The notes: generated by a model from the letters alone, not told the origin. A stretch of DNA of 31,228 nucleotides from an uncultured Clostridia bacterium (GCA_934154805.1 CAKPGM010000018.1:1-31228); one strand, 5' to 3'; shown: positions 1 to 7,357, numbered from the stretch's first letter. Numbers and translations are program-made.

Positions 1-4
1 GATA

Positions 5-100
5 GCCATGCGGGAGAGTCCCATCAGTGGTACCAAAATAAAATACATCTCGAAGAGGTGTATTTTTATTTTGCATTCAATGAAGGACTCGAAAAATGGC
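5..100 (+). other. Unassigned structured element at the left edge
   Basis: No gene is visible here. The plus strand can fold into nested helices: GCCAT (5-9) with ATGGC (96-100), GAGTCC (16-21) with GGACTC (85-90), and a long AT-rich hairpin (arms 35-51 and 55-72, loop GAA). A local alternative, GGGA-GAG-TCCC (12-22), competes with the second helix. The next gene is convergent, so this is not a leader for anything in the window. It could be the 3' part of a small RNA or just terminators of a gene to the left. I could not match it to a known family. Confidence 0.25.
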
Positions 101-104
101 GCAC

Positions 105-131
105 AAAAATCCCCTTACTTTAGGTAAGGGG
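105..131 (-). terminator. Intrinsic terminator of ppaC
   Basis: The stem pairs CCCCTTAC (111-118) with GTAAGGGG (124-131) and is followed on the minus strand by ATTTTTG. It begins 9 bases beyond the ppaC stop codon. The plus-strand side has only a weaker T-rich tail, so it may work in both directions. Confidence 0.85.
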
Positions 132-139
132 TAATTTTA

Positions 140-1063
140 TTAGTCTAAGTTATTTAAAATGTTTGGTAACATTTGCTTCTTTCTTGATACAACATTGTTT
201 AACATTGCTGTATTGTTGTCCAAGTTTACACCAAATGCTTTTTCTATTGTTCCAGCTTTATCTCCCATAGCTATAATTTTTGAATTAGCATTTAGTATAT
301 CTGTTGCTGCGAACATATAAAAGTCTAAGTTTTTATCTTTTATCTCTTTATTAATTGCTTCTTCTAATTCTGCTTGTCTGCTGAATACAGAATCTAAATC
401 AACAGCATTAATTTGAGAAATTTCGAATTTTGCATTTTTGTCATTAAATTCTTTTGAATCTATATTTATTACTTGGAATGGTGTAAATTCACTAATGTCT
501 GTTCCTGCTTTTAGCATTTCTTTACCATATGATTCTAAATCAACATTTGCTATTGTAGCTAATTTTTTAGCTATTTCTTTATCTTCCTCTGTACAAGTTG
601 GAGATTTGAATAATAATGTATCTGAAACTATTGCACTAAGCATTAATCCAGCCATTTTAGGTTCAATTTCTACATCATTTTGTTTATATAATTTGTATAA
701 TATAGTTGATGTACATCCAACTGGTTCTTCTATACAGTATAAAGGTTCTGTTGTTTCGAATTTTACTTTATGATGGTCTACAACCATTTTTATTTTTGCC
801 TTTTCTATTCCATCAACACTTTGAGTAAACTCGTTGTGGTCAACTAATGCTACTTCACTATTTTCTTCGATATTTTCTAATAGTTCTGGAGCTTCTACTT
901 TAAATGTATCTAAGGCATATTGAGTTTCTTTGCTTATATCTCCTAATCTATATGCAACAGCATTTTTTCCTAATGCTTTTTGTAAGTTAGTAAATACTAT
1001 TGTTGATGCTATTGAGTCTGTATCTGGTTTTTTATGTCCAAAAACATATAATTTATTTTCCAT
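140..1063 (-). CDS. ppaC: Manganese-dependent inorganic pyrophosphatase (DHH family II PPase)
   Basis: This enzyme hydrolyses cytosolic pyrophosphate to two phosphates and so pulls biosynthetic reactions forward. The 307 residues match the usual length of family II pyrophosphatases. The N-terminal DHH domain shows GHKKPDTDS (residues 9-17, with metal ligands H9, D13 and D15), VDHN (74-77, D75), VVDHH (94-98) and SAIVSDT with a ligand Asp near 148. The C-terminal DHHA2 domain carries the substrate-binding SRKKQ at 293-297. There is no CBS insertion, so this is the unregulated form. The ATG follows AAGGAG at good spacing. The gene is monocistronic between its own promoter and terminator. Confidence 0.96.
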   Translation of the reverse strand: MENKLYVFGHKKPDTDSIASTIVFTNLQKALGKNAVAYRLGDISKETQYALDTFKVEAPELLENIEENSEVALVDHNEFTQSVDGIEKAKIKMVVDHHKVKFETTEPLYCIEEPVGCTSTILYKLYKQNDVEIEPKMAGLMLSAIVSDTLLFKSPTCTEEDKEIAKKLATIANVDLESYGKEMLKAGTDISEFTPFQVINIDSKEFNDKNAKFEISQINAVDLDSVFSRQAELEEAINKEIKDKNLDFYMFAATDILNANSKIIAMGDKAGTIEKAFGVNLDNNTAMLNNVVSRKKQMLPNILNNLD

Positions 1064-1120
1064 AATTCATTCTCCTTATATTTCAATTTTTATTATCATT
1101 TATATTTTTAACACTCTTTT

Positions 1121-1149
1121 ATTATACCATATTTCTCCAAAAAGGTCAA
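1121..1149 (-). promoter_or_regulatory. Sigma-A-type promoter of ppaC
   Basis: The -35 box TTGACC (1144-1149), a 17-base spacer and a perfect -10 box TATAAT (1121-1126) lie between the pyk stop codon and the ppaC start. The start point should be near 1114. Confidence 0.85.
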
Positions 1150-1167
1150 TACCAACAGGGTTTATAG

Positions 1168-2607
1168 CTATATTTTGTATACTCCTCCTAGTGTTTGGTT
1201 AACTTTTGAATCTGAATTTTGTACTATTTTATGTCCACCAGCTAAAATTACTAGATCTCCTTCTTCTACAATTTCTAATTCTTTTAATTTATCTAATCCA
1301 GCTTCTATTGTATCGTTTATTGTTTGTTTTGCTTCTATATATATTGGTGTTACATTCCATACTATTGCTAATTGATAAAATGTCTTTTTATTATCCGTTA
1401 TTGCAAGTATTGGGCAAGCTGCTCCAAGTCCTGCAAGGTTTCTAGCAGAATCTCCTGTATGAGTATAGCATACGATTGCATCAGCTTTCATATTCTTAGC
1501 AGTTATACAAGTTGCATATGCTACGTGTTCTTCTAGATTTTTTAGAGATAAATCTTCGTTTATGTCAAATCTTCTCCAATATCTTATTTCCTGTTCTGCT
1601 CTATTTGCTATTTTAACCATTGTTTTTACACATTCTACTGGATATTCACCCATTGCACATTCTCCAGATAACATTACTGCACTTGTTCTGTCAAATATAG
1701 CATTTGCAACATCACTTGCTTCTGCTCTTGTTGGAAGTGGTTGATGTGTCATTGACTCTAACATTTGAGTTGCTGTTATTGCTGGTTTGTTGTATTTATT
1801 ACAAAGTTTGATAAATTTCTTTTGCATAATTGGTGGTTCTGTGAAATCTGTCTCAGTTGCCATATCTCCACGAGCAATCATTTGGACATCAGCTTTTTTT
1901 ACTATTTCTTCCATATGCTCTAGTCCTTCTGTATTTTCTACCTTTGTAATTATTTTTATATCTTTTCCACCATTTTCATTTAATACTTTTCTTACTTGCT
2001 CAATATCATCTTTTCCTCTTGTAAATGACATTGCAACATAGTCATAACCATGTTCACAAGCTGTTTTTAAGTCATCTATATCTTTTTGCTTTAATGCAGG
2101 TAAACGCACTGCAGTTCCTGGTAAATTGATGGTTTTTCTGCTTCCTAACATATTTCCGTGTACTACTGTACAAACAATGTCTTTTCCTCTTATCTCATCA
2201 ACTCTTAATTCTACTGCTCCATCATCAATTAATACCTTTGCTCCTGCCTCTACATCAGAGTATAAATCTTTATAACTTACAGAAACACCTTCTTTGTTAC
2301 CAAGTACATCTTCATTAAATAATGTGAATTTCTGTCCATCTTCTAATTGAATTTTTGTTGTTTTTCCTGTTTCTAACATTCCTGTTCTGATTTCAGGTCC
2401 TTGCATATCTAATACTAAAGCTATTGGTAGATTTTTCTCTTCTCTTAACTTTAGAATTCTCTCTGTTCTTTCTCTTTGTTCTTCCCATCCTCCGTGAGAA
2501 TAGTTTATTCTAGCAACATTTAACCCTGCATCAATTAATTCCTCTAGTTTATCATCACTTGCAGGTCCTATTGTACCTACTATTTTGGTTTTTCTTAAAG
2601 TCTTCAT
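1168..2607 (-). CDS. pyk: Pyruvate kinase, short form
   Basis: This enzyme transfers phosphate from phosphoenolpyruvate to ADP in the last step of glycolysis. The 479 residues cover the barrel, B domain and C-terminal allosteric domain but lack the extra PEP-utiliser-like domain found in Bacillus. Visible motifs are TIGPAS (12-17), NVARINYSHGG (30-40), MQGPEIRTG (68-76), the catalytic-Lys region ITKVENTEG, and ITATQMLESM. The family's ARGDLGVE is replaced by ARGDMATETD. The chosen ATG follows an AAGGAAAGGAAAG ribosome site. A longer reading frame begins further upstream, but its extra 21 codons run through the promoter, so it is not the true start. Confidence 0.95.
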   Translation of the reverse strand: MKTLRKTKIVGTIGPASDDKLEELIDAGLNVARINYSHGGWEEQRERTERILKLREEKNLPIALVLDMQGPEIRTGMLETGKTTKIQLEDGQKFTLFNEDVLGNKEGVSVSYKDLYSDVEAGAKVLIDDGAVELRVDEIRGKDIVCTVVHGNMLGSRKTINLPGTAVRLPALKQKDIDDLKTACEHGYDYVAMSFTRGKDDIEQVRKVLNENGGKDIKIITKVENTEGLEHMEEIVKKADVQMIARGDMATETDFTEPPIMQKKFIKLCNKYNKPAITATQMLESMTHQPLPTRAEASDVANAIFDRTSAVMLSGECAMGEYPVECVKTMVKIANRAEQEIRYWRRFDINEDLSLKNLEEHVAYATCITAKNMKADAIVCYTHTGDSARNLAGLGAACPILAITDNKKTFYQLAIVWNVTPIYIEAKQTINDTIEAGLDKLKELEIVEEGDLVILAGGHKIVQNSDSKVNQTLGGVYKI

Positions 2608-2641
2608 ACATATCTTTCCTTTCCTTATTTTAACAGGTAAT

Positions 2642-2670
2642 ATTATATCATTTTGTAATGACCTTTTCAA
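2642..2670 (-). promoter_or_regulatory. Sigma-A-type promoter of pyk
   Basis: TTGAAA (2665-2670), a 17-base spacer and TATAAT (2642-2647) sit about 35 bases upstream of the pyk ATG. Its position fixes the start of pyk at 2607 rather than further upstream. Confidence 0.85.
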
Positions 2671-2733
2671 TACATTTTCCTGTCTATTTTTCTATATTTT
2701 TTTACATTTTTGTTGTTTTTATTCCTTATTTAT

Positions 2734-2762
2734 TTGACTTTAAGCGATTTTTATTGTATTCT
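2734..2762 (+). promoter_or_regulatory. Sigma-A-type promoter of mscL
   Basis: TTGACT (2734-2739), a 17-base spacer and TATTCT (2757-2762) lie about 33 bases upstream of the mscL ATG. The pyk promoter diverges from the same spacer. Confidence 0.75.
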
Positions 2763-2794
2763 ATTTTTAGCTTATTTTGAAAGGAAGATTTTTT

Positions 2795-3292
2795 ATGTTA
2801 AAAGAATTTAAACAATTTGCTATGAAAGGAAATGTTATGGACCTAGCAATTGGTGTTGTTATTGGTGCTGCATTTCAAAAAATAGTTTCTTCTTTAGTTG
2901 AAGATATAATTATGCCTTGTATTTCTATGATTACAGGTAAGATAGATTTTTCTAATATGATGATTACTGTGGGAGATGTATCTATTAAATATGGAAATTT
3001 TATTACTGCCATTGTTAATTTTTTAATTATTTCTTTCTCTATCTTTTTAGTTGTAAGATATATTAATAAAATGCATCAGCCTAAAAAGTTGAAAGAATTT
3101 AATGAAAAATTAGTAAAGAAAATTGATAAAAAAGGTAAGCTATCAAAATTAAAGAACTCAGAAGTCCCTGTGGCAACAGAACCCGAGACTAAGGTTTGCC
3201 CTTACTGTTTAACAGAAATCAAGTATAAGGCAACAAAATGCCCTCATTGTACTTCTGATTTACCAGAAATTAAAGAAGATAAATCAAAATAA
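2795..3292 (+). CDS. mscL: Large-conductance mechanosensitive channel MscL with C-terminal zinc ribbon
   Basis: MscL forms a homopentameric pore in the cytoplasmic membrane that opens on hypo-osmotic stress and releases solutes. Residues 1-45 carry the conserved N-terminal helix and TM1 (KGNVMDLAIGVVIGAAF); TM2 lies at about 66-92. A basic linker follows, and then an appended C4 motif with Cys at 135, 138, 149 and 152 (CPYC and CPHC), a likely zinc ribbon in the cytoplasm. The total of 165 residues compares with about 120-150 for ordinary MscL. The start is the ATG after GAAAGGAAG; an upstream in-frame TTG would overlap this ribosome site. The gene stands alone between its own promoter and a terminator. 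Confidence 0.93.
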   Translation: MLKEFKQFAMKGNVMDLAIGVVIGAAFQKIVSSLVEDIIMPCISMITGKIDFSNMMITVGDVSIKYGNFITAIVNFLIISFSIFLVVRYINKMHQPKKLKEFNEKLVKKIDKKGKLSKLKNSEVPVATEPETKVCPYCLTEIKYKATKCPHCTSDLPEIKEDKSK

Positions 3293-3298
3293 TCATAA

Positions 3299-3334
3299 AA
3301 GACCAGCATCTATGTGCTGATCTTTGTTTTTTTA
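3299..3334. terminator. Bidirectional terminator between mscL and the DUF5684-like gene
   Basis: The stem pairs AGACCAGCA with TGCTGATCT (one mismatch) around a six-base loop. It is followed by TTTGTTTTTTT on the plus strand and, read the other way, by TTTTAT. It serves two convergent genes. Confidence 0.85.
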
Positions 3335-4207
3335 TTCTTCTATTTCTTCTTCAAATCCTAAATACTTTGTTTTTCTTGAAAATACTATTATCGTTTCAAA
3401 TATTGGTGCTAATAGCCATAGACCAAATGCAAACAATGGTCCTTTTCCAAATCCTTCTGCTAGCATAAATCTGCTTGCTACATGTACTATCCATAATATT
3501 GCCCAACCAATTATTGGTACAAATAATAGCAATAACCACCAAGGGCTCATATTACATATTTTTAACATTACTATATTTCTATATATTGGTATAAATGGTG
3601 CCCAAGCTTGTCTTTTTGCTTTTTTGTATATTACACATCTTAAAAGTGTTCTATATATAAACATTACTATCATTATGGTTAATATTGTTTTTATTATATG
3701 TGCTGATAGTAACACATCTACAGCTAGTCCTATTTTTTCTGTTGTCGATAATCTACTTGTTACTTCTTTTAGTATATCTTGTGTGCTTTCACCATTTGAT
3801 ATCTTCTCTGATATTTGATCTATATCCAATGTATTTAGTATTTTTTTAGTTTTTTCCGTATCAAAACTATTTAATACTTTAACTACACTATCTATATCTT
3901 CACTTTTCATTCCATATTGAGTTAACTCAGTTCTATTTTCTTCTATCATTTCAGCTATTTCATCATTTGAATATACCTGAGTTGCTTCAGAATACATATT
4001 TATTGCTTCTGACAATAAATTTTTTTGCATTCCTTCTGATTCTATTGTAAGCATTAAATCTCTTATTGTTCTAGAAACCTGACTTTTGTCCGTCATATCT
4101 ATATCATTTGTTATGCTGTTATTCACTGCCTTTACAGTTGTGGTCATAGCCAAAATTATTAATATTATCATTATTACTACTACATTTTTTACTTTAGTTT
4201 TTGTCAT
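3332..4207 (-). CDS. Exported membrane protein, DUF5684-like C-terminal domain
   Basis: The function is unknown. The protein of 291 residues starts with a basic segment and one hydrophobic helix ending near TVKAV, a likely signal or anchor. A polar helical region of about 140 residues follows. The C-terminal third has several membrane helices with the pattern AWAPFIPIYRN, PWWLLLLFVPIIGW, FGKGPLFAFGLWLLAP and FETIIVFSRKTKYLGF, which resembles DUF5684 membrane proteins. It ends with an acidic tail. Two ATG codons lie 6 bases apart; the inner one has the better distance (7 bases) from GGAG. The gene has its own promoter and shares a terminator with mscL. Confidence 0.75.
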   Translation of the reverse strand: MTKTKVKNVVVIMIILIILAMTTTVKAVNNSITNDIDMTDKSQVSRTIRDLMLTIESEGMQKNLLSEAINMYSEATQVYSNDEIAEMIEENRTELTQYGMKSEDIDSVVKVLNSFDTEKTKKILNTLDIDQISEKISNGESTQDILKEVTSRLSTTEKIGLAVDVLLSAHIIKTILTIMIVMFIYRTLLRCVIYKKAKRQAWAPFIPIYRNIVMLKICNMSPWWLLLLFVPIIGWAILWIVHVASRFMLAEGFGKGPLFAFGLWLLAPIFETIIVFSRKTKYLGFEEEIEE

Positions 4208-4238
4208 TGTCATTCTCCTTGTTTTTGTTATCTTATAT

Positions 4239-4267
4239 AGAATAACACGGAATTGTTTTTTTATCAA
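4239..4267 (-). promoter_or_regulatory. Promoter of the DUF5684-like gene
   Basis: TTGATA (4262-4267), a 17-base spacer and TATTCT (4239-4244) lie about 32 bases upstream of the start codon. The promoter sits in the gap after the small acidic gene. Confidence 0.75.
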
Positions 4268-4283
4268 TGCTTTTCTTTAAAAT

Positions 4284-4751
4284 TTATGCTCTCTTTTTTA
4301 TTATATTTTGTTTAATCTTATCTAAGTATTCTTTTATGTACTGCGTTGCTTTATCATCATAGATGTATTTTTCATCTATTTTTCTAACCACATCTCTTAA
4401 TTGTACATTATCTGGTAGATCTTTTGCAAATGCAATGTACTTACATTCTAGGTTATTTTTATACTGTGTTACTTTGTATCTATGATATTCGTCGTTTTCA
4501 TATTTATTAGTTACGATATAAATTTCACCCTTGCTAATATCAGATAATTCTTGTTTAAAATAATCTTGTAAGAAATTAAATTCTTCTCTTTCAAATTCTA
4601 GTTCTTCATCTTCTGTTAAATTAAAATCCATTTCCATTTCTCCATTTTTTGTATTATTCTTTTCTAGTTCCTTACTTAGTTCTTTTATAAACCTCTCTAC
4701 AAAATCATTTTGTTTTATTTTATCAAGCATTTTGTTTAAGTTTAATTCCAA
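4284..4751 (-). CDS. Hypothetical acidic cytoplasmic protein, partner gene of the secreted nuclease
   Basis: I do not recognise this 155-residue protein. It has no signal peptide or membrane segment. A predicted helical N-terminus precedes a strongly acidic stretch (about 40-58, TEDEELEFEREEF); a mixed alpha/beta part follows and the C-terminal end is basic. It begins with TTG, 8 bases after AAGGAG, and lies 17 bases downstream of the nuclease gene on the same strand, so the two are probably co-transcribed. The pairing suggests, without proof, a nuclease inhibitor or an accessory protein. Confidence 0.7.
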   Translation of the reverse strand: MELNLNKMLDKIKQNDFVERFIKELSKELEKNNTKNGEMEMDFNLTEDEELEFEREEFNFLQDYFKQELSDISKGEIYIVTNKYENDEYHRYKVTQYKNNLECKYIAFAKDLPDNVQLRDVVRKIDEKYIYDDKATQYIKEYLDKIKQNIIKKRA

Positions 4752-4768
4752 TACTTTCTCCTTAACCT

Positions 4769-5527
4769 TTATTGTATTAGTTTTGCTTCTCCTGTGCTGT
4801 AATTTATTTCGAAATTATCTTGTACATTATATATAAACTTATTAAAACTTACTCCTTCTTTTTCCACAGATTTTGCTTCTATTTCAACTCCTGATGCAAG
4901 TTTATTGTCGCCTTTATATATTGGTGTTACTCTATATAAAACATGATAATCCTTATCTTCTTTATTTTTTAGTTTTACCCAATTTGCAACTATATTCTCA
5001 TACTCTATCATTGCACTATTCATCTGTGATGTACCTGTTATTAGATTCTTTTTATTATTGTTCTCATTACCTAATTGCCAAGCTATTAAATGACATCTTT
5101 CATATAAATGCTTGCTATTGTTCTCTCCATATAAATATTGAACCCAACCTGTTGGCTTGTACGAAAGTCCTTCTCTTTTAGTTCCTGCAGGCGGCATTGT
5201 AAATTTGCAAATGTTTGCAAATGCTACTCCTGCTCTATTTAGTTCATCAAGATTTGAATAATATTCAAAATCTGTTGTACTAATGTCTTTTTCTTCAAAA
5301 TATGGTACATCATTATTTATAGTTATAACTGTTGTCCCAGAATACTGCGGAATTTCTTCTATGTTTATGTTGCTATTGGCGTCTGTATTTGTTTGCACAG
5401 TTTCATTTGTATTTCCTGGTGTTTTATCTTCTGCTACTATGTTCCCTGCAAGTAATGCTATTAATATAATTATTACTGATATTATTGATTGTTTTAACTT
5501 ATTTTTCATTTTATTTTTTTCTTTCAT
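4769..5527 (-). CDS. Secreted DNA/RNA non-specific endonuclease (EndA/DNA-entry nuclease type)
   Basis: This looks like a beta-beta-alpha-metal nuclease acting outside the cell on DNA and possibly RNA. Residues 1-32 form a signal peptide or anchor (basic start, hydrophobic SIISVIIILIALLAG). A Thr/Asn-rich linker follows. The catalytic block is YERCHLIAWQLGNEN (142-156) followed by NLITGTSQMN (161-170), matching the DRSHLIAYQLxGxN/NLITGT signature of the EndA family; His146 would be the general base. A Cys replaces the usual Ser/Gly before that His. The ATG follows GGGAG. A good promoter lies just upstream, and a small acidic gene lies downstream in the same transcript. Confidence 0.88.
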   Translation of the reverse strand: MKEKNKMKNKLKQSIISVIIILIALLAGNIVAEDKTPGNTNETVQTNTDANSNINIEEIPQYSGTTVITINNDVPYFEEKDISTTDFEYYSNLDELNRAGVAFANICKFTMPPAGTKREGLSYKPTGWVQYLYGENNSKHLYERCHLIAWQLGNENNNKKNLITGTSQMNSAMIEYENIVANWVKLKNKEDKDYHVLYRVTPIYKGDNKLASGVEIEAKSVEKEGVSFNKFIYNVQDNFEINYSTGEAKLIQ

Positions 5528-5543
5528 CGTTTGCTCCCGCTTA

Positions 5544-5572
5544 ATTATACTCTGTAAATATTTTTTTGTCTA
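5544..5572 (-). promoter_or_regulatory. Promoter of the nuclease operon
   Basis: TAGACA (5567-5572), a 17-base spacer and a perfect TATAAT (5544-5549) lie about 17 bases upstream of the nuclease start codon. The leader is therefore very short. Confidence 0.75.
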
Positions 5573-5615
5573 GCAAAATCGTACATCAAATTTCGACTTA
5601 TAATTTCATCAGATA

Positions 5616-5647
5616 TAAAAATTAGTAGTACATGTTGTACTACTAAT
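5616..5647 (-). terminator. Terminator-like perfect hairpin downstream of the pilin/FGE-like gene
   Basis: ATTAGTAGTACA and its exact reverse complement enclose the loop TGT (5621-5647). On the minus strand the stem is followed by TTTTATATCT. It lies 65 bases beyond the stop codon, with a weaker T-rich hairpin between. Confidence 0.75.
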
Positions 5648-5712
5648 AGAAAATGCAGAAAAAAGAATTTTCTCTAATCTCGGTCATTATTACTTTTAAG
5701 TTAAATTTTCAT

Positions 5713-6988
5713 CTAATAAAGTGTAACACGCGCACCACTGCTCCAACTACTATACGTTTTATTTCGACTACCCGGTGTACGAGGATCACTATTACGAGTA
5801 GCAATCGAACCATAACGACCAGGATTGCTACACCCCATTCCCCTAGACGAAACAGGAGTACTATACTCTGCATATTCCAATGTAAGCTCATAAACATTTC
5901 CAGCTAAATCATATATATTTAGCATACTATTTCTTTCTTCTGCTCCAGTTGTTAATAATACATCTTTCTCTGACACTTTTATATATTCTTTATTTTCTTC
6001 ATCTATTATTTTCTTCCAACTCGCGCCACGATCTTCTGAATACATTGCATCTACATTTGTTACTGAAAAACTTGCATCAGAATAATTCCCTAGATCAGTA
6101 CCTTTTTCTTTTATTGCAGTTTGTAATGAATCAGCTGATGTTCCAGGGTTTTCTCCCTTTACTTCTAAATGTTTACATACTAAATCCCATTGTAGTCCAA
6201 ACATTAAACTGCTTGTATATCCGCTTGGCGCAAATGTTTCTGCTAGATTTTCTGCTTGACTGCATCTTATCCAAGTATATGGTATTTTATTTTTCTTTAT
6301 TACTGGGGTTTGTCCTTCTGTTGAACGTTCGTCTCCCCAATAGTCTGTACCAAAGCTTCTTTCCGTATTTTCGTCTATTCCTATTTCATATCTTCCTATC
6401 CAAAATCCTCCATTTTGATATACACTTTTTAACATTTTATTATACATTACTGAATATCCTGTTTCTGCTATTCCACATCCATCATACCAAGTATCATCAT
6501 AAACATCTTCTCTATAATCCGAAGCATAATTTACCAAGTCTGCTTTTATTGAGTCGAGTTCTTTTGCAGAAAACTCTGTTATATTTAGACCTGCTGTTGT
6601 ATATATTTCGATGCTTCTTGGAACTTCTACCCATACATACTCATTACCAACACTATCTTTTATCACTAAACCATTGTCCAAATTAGTTCCTTCATCTTTT
6701 ATAAATCCATTTGGTAAATATGGTTTTGTTTTTTCTGTTGCGTCTGGTAACTGAATTGAGCCTCCACCATTTTCATTTGCTTGCTTTTCTATCCAGCCTG
6801 CTACTTTATTCAAATCTGCTTGCTCATTTTCTCTTGCTTGTCCATATTCTCTTCTTGCATCTTTTGATCTTTGTATTATCCCATTATTATCTAATATTAA
6901 ACTTATACTCACTCCTGCTAATATTAGAAGTACTACTATTGTTACAACTAACGCTATCAATGTTATACCGTTTTTTACTTTTAATCAT
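5713..6988 (-). CDS. Prepilin-like protein with FGE/SUMF1-type C-type-lectin domain; leader out of frame
   Basis: The N-terminal core reads GITLIALVVTIVVLLILAG, a type IV prepilin-like cleavage site and hydrophobic helix without the usual Glu5. A polar stalk follows. The C-terminal part resembles the formylglycine-generating-enzyme fold: YVWVEVPRS, GGFWIGRYEIG, MFGLQWDLVCK, NIYDLAGNVYELT and a final SSGARVTLY. The best start, the ATG at 6988 after GGAGG, and a second ATG at 7045 are both one base out of frame with the core because of an A6 tract at 6971-6976; five A's would give MIKSKNGITLIALVV. The only in-frame start, a TTG at 6960, lies inside the pilin helix. The last ~135 bp differ sharply in base composition from the rest. 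Function is probably surface display; ligand unknown. Confidence 0.8.
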
Positions 6989-7074
6989 TTTTATTCTTCC
7001 TCCTTCTTTCGTTTCTTCTAACTTTTTAATGTTTTCTTTCGCCATTTTCTTCCCCTTTCCATTTGTATATTTTT

Positions 7075-7103
7075 ATTATAAAACAATATGTTTTATAAAT
7101 CAA
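7075..7103 (-). promoter_or_regulatory. Promoter of the pilin/FGE-like gene
   Basis: TTGATT (7098-7103), a 17-base spacer and a perfect TATAAT (7075-7080) precede the gene. The transcript should start near 7068, which leaves room for an ATG at 7045 (after AAGGGGAAG) or at 6988 (after GGAGG). Confidence 0.8.
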
Positions 7104-7115
7104 CTAGTACTTTAG

Positions 7116-7300
7116 TTTTTATTAAATATGTAATTTAATAAAAATCAAAATATTTCATAGCCCCTTTTGTTCTAAGTATTGTCAGATTATCAATTTTTCT
7201 TTTGTCTTTGTTTTTTTATTTTTTAGTATTGATTTTTCCTTACAGCTATGCTATAAATAAAAGTAGTTAATTTTAATTAAATTACATATTTAATTAAAAA
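7116..7300. repeat. MITE-like inverted-repeat element in a gene-free stretch
   Basis: The interval 7046-7381 holds no gene apart from the pilin gene's leader. A 19-base core, ATTAAATATGTAATTTAAT, occurs on the plus strand at 7121-7139 and on the minus strand at 7277-7295. Each copy is itself a hairpin with a 12-bp all-AT stem (7116-7144 and 7272-7300) and complementary loops (ATGTA and TACAT). The ~130 bases between are AT-rich without an open frame. It could be a small non-autonomous element or a pair of regulator sites. Confidence 0.5.
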
Positions 7301-7314
7301 TTGTTTTACAAATA

Positions 7315-7357
7315 CAAAAACTAACTTGCCAGGTTCTCTCCTGTAAGTTAGTTTTTT
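7315..7357. terminator. Terminator of tspO, probably bidirectional
   Basis: AACTAACTT (7319-7327) pairs with AAGTTAGTT (7345-7353), with an inner CAGG/CCTG helix. A T-run follows on both strands. It lies about 25 bases beyond the tspO stop codon. Confidence 0.8.

Noticed and set aside
1..34. Resemblance to group II intron domain V, a glycine riboswitch or a T-box (GTGGTACC)
   Set aside because: The catalytic triad pairing, the conserved CGAAGG.GCAA and the T-box AGGGTGGTACCGCG context are each not met, and no suitable gene follows.
2608..2670. Longer N-terminus for pyruvate kinase
   Set aside because: The additional 21 codons run through a clear promoter and do not resemble the family; the ATG at 2607 has a ribosome site.
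4208..4267. Longer N-terminus for the DUF5684-like protein
   Set aside because: The upstream TTG coincides with the -35 box of a good promoter and lacks a ribosome site.
5949..7115. Plus-strand open frames opposite the pilin/FGE-like gene
   Set aside because: They are Leu/Phe-rich, without ribosome sites or recognisable domains, and mirror the minus-strand gene.
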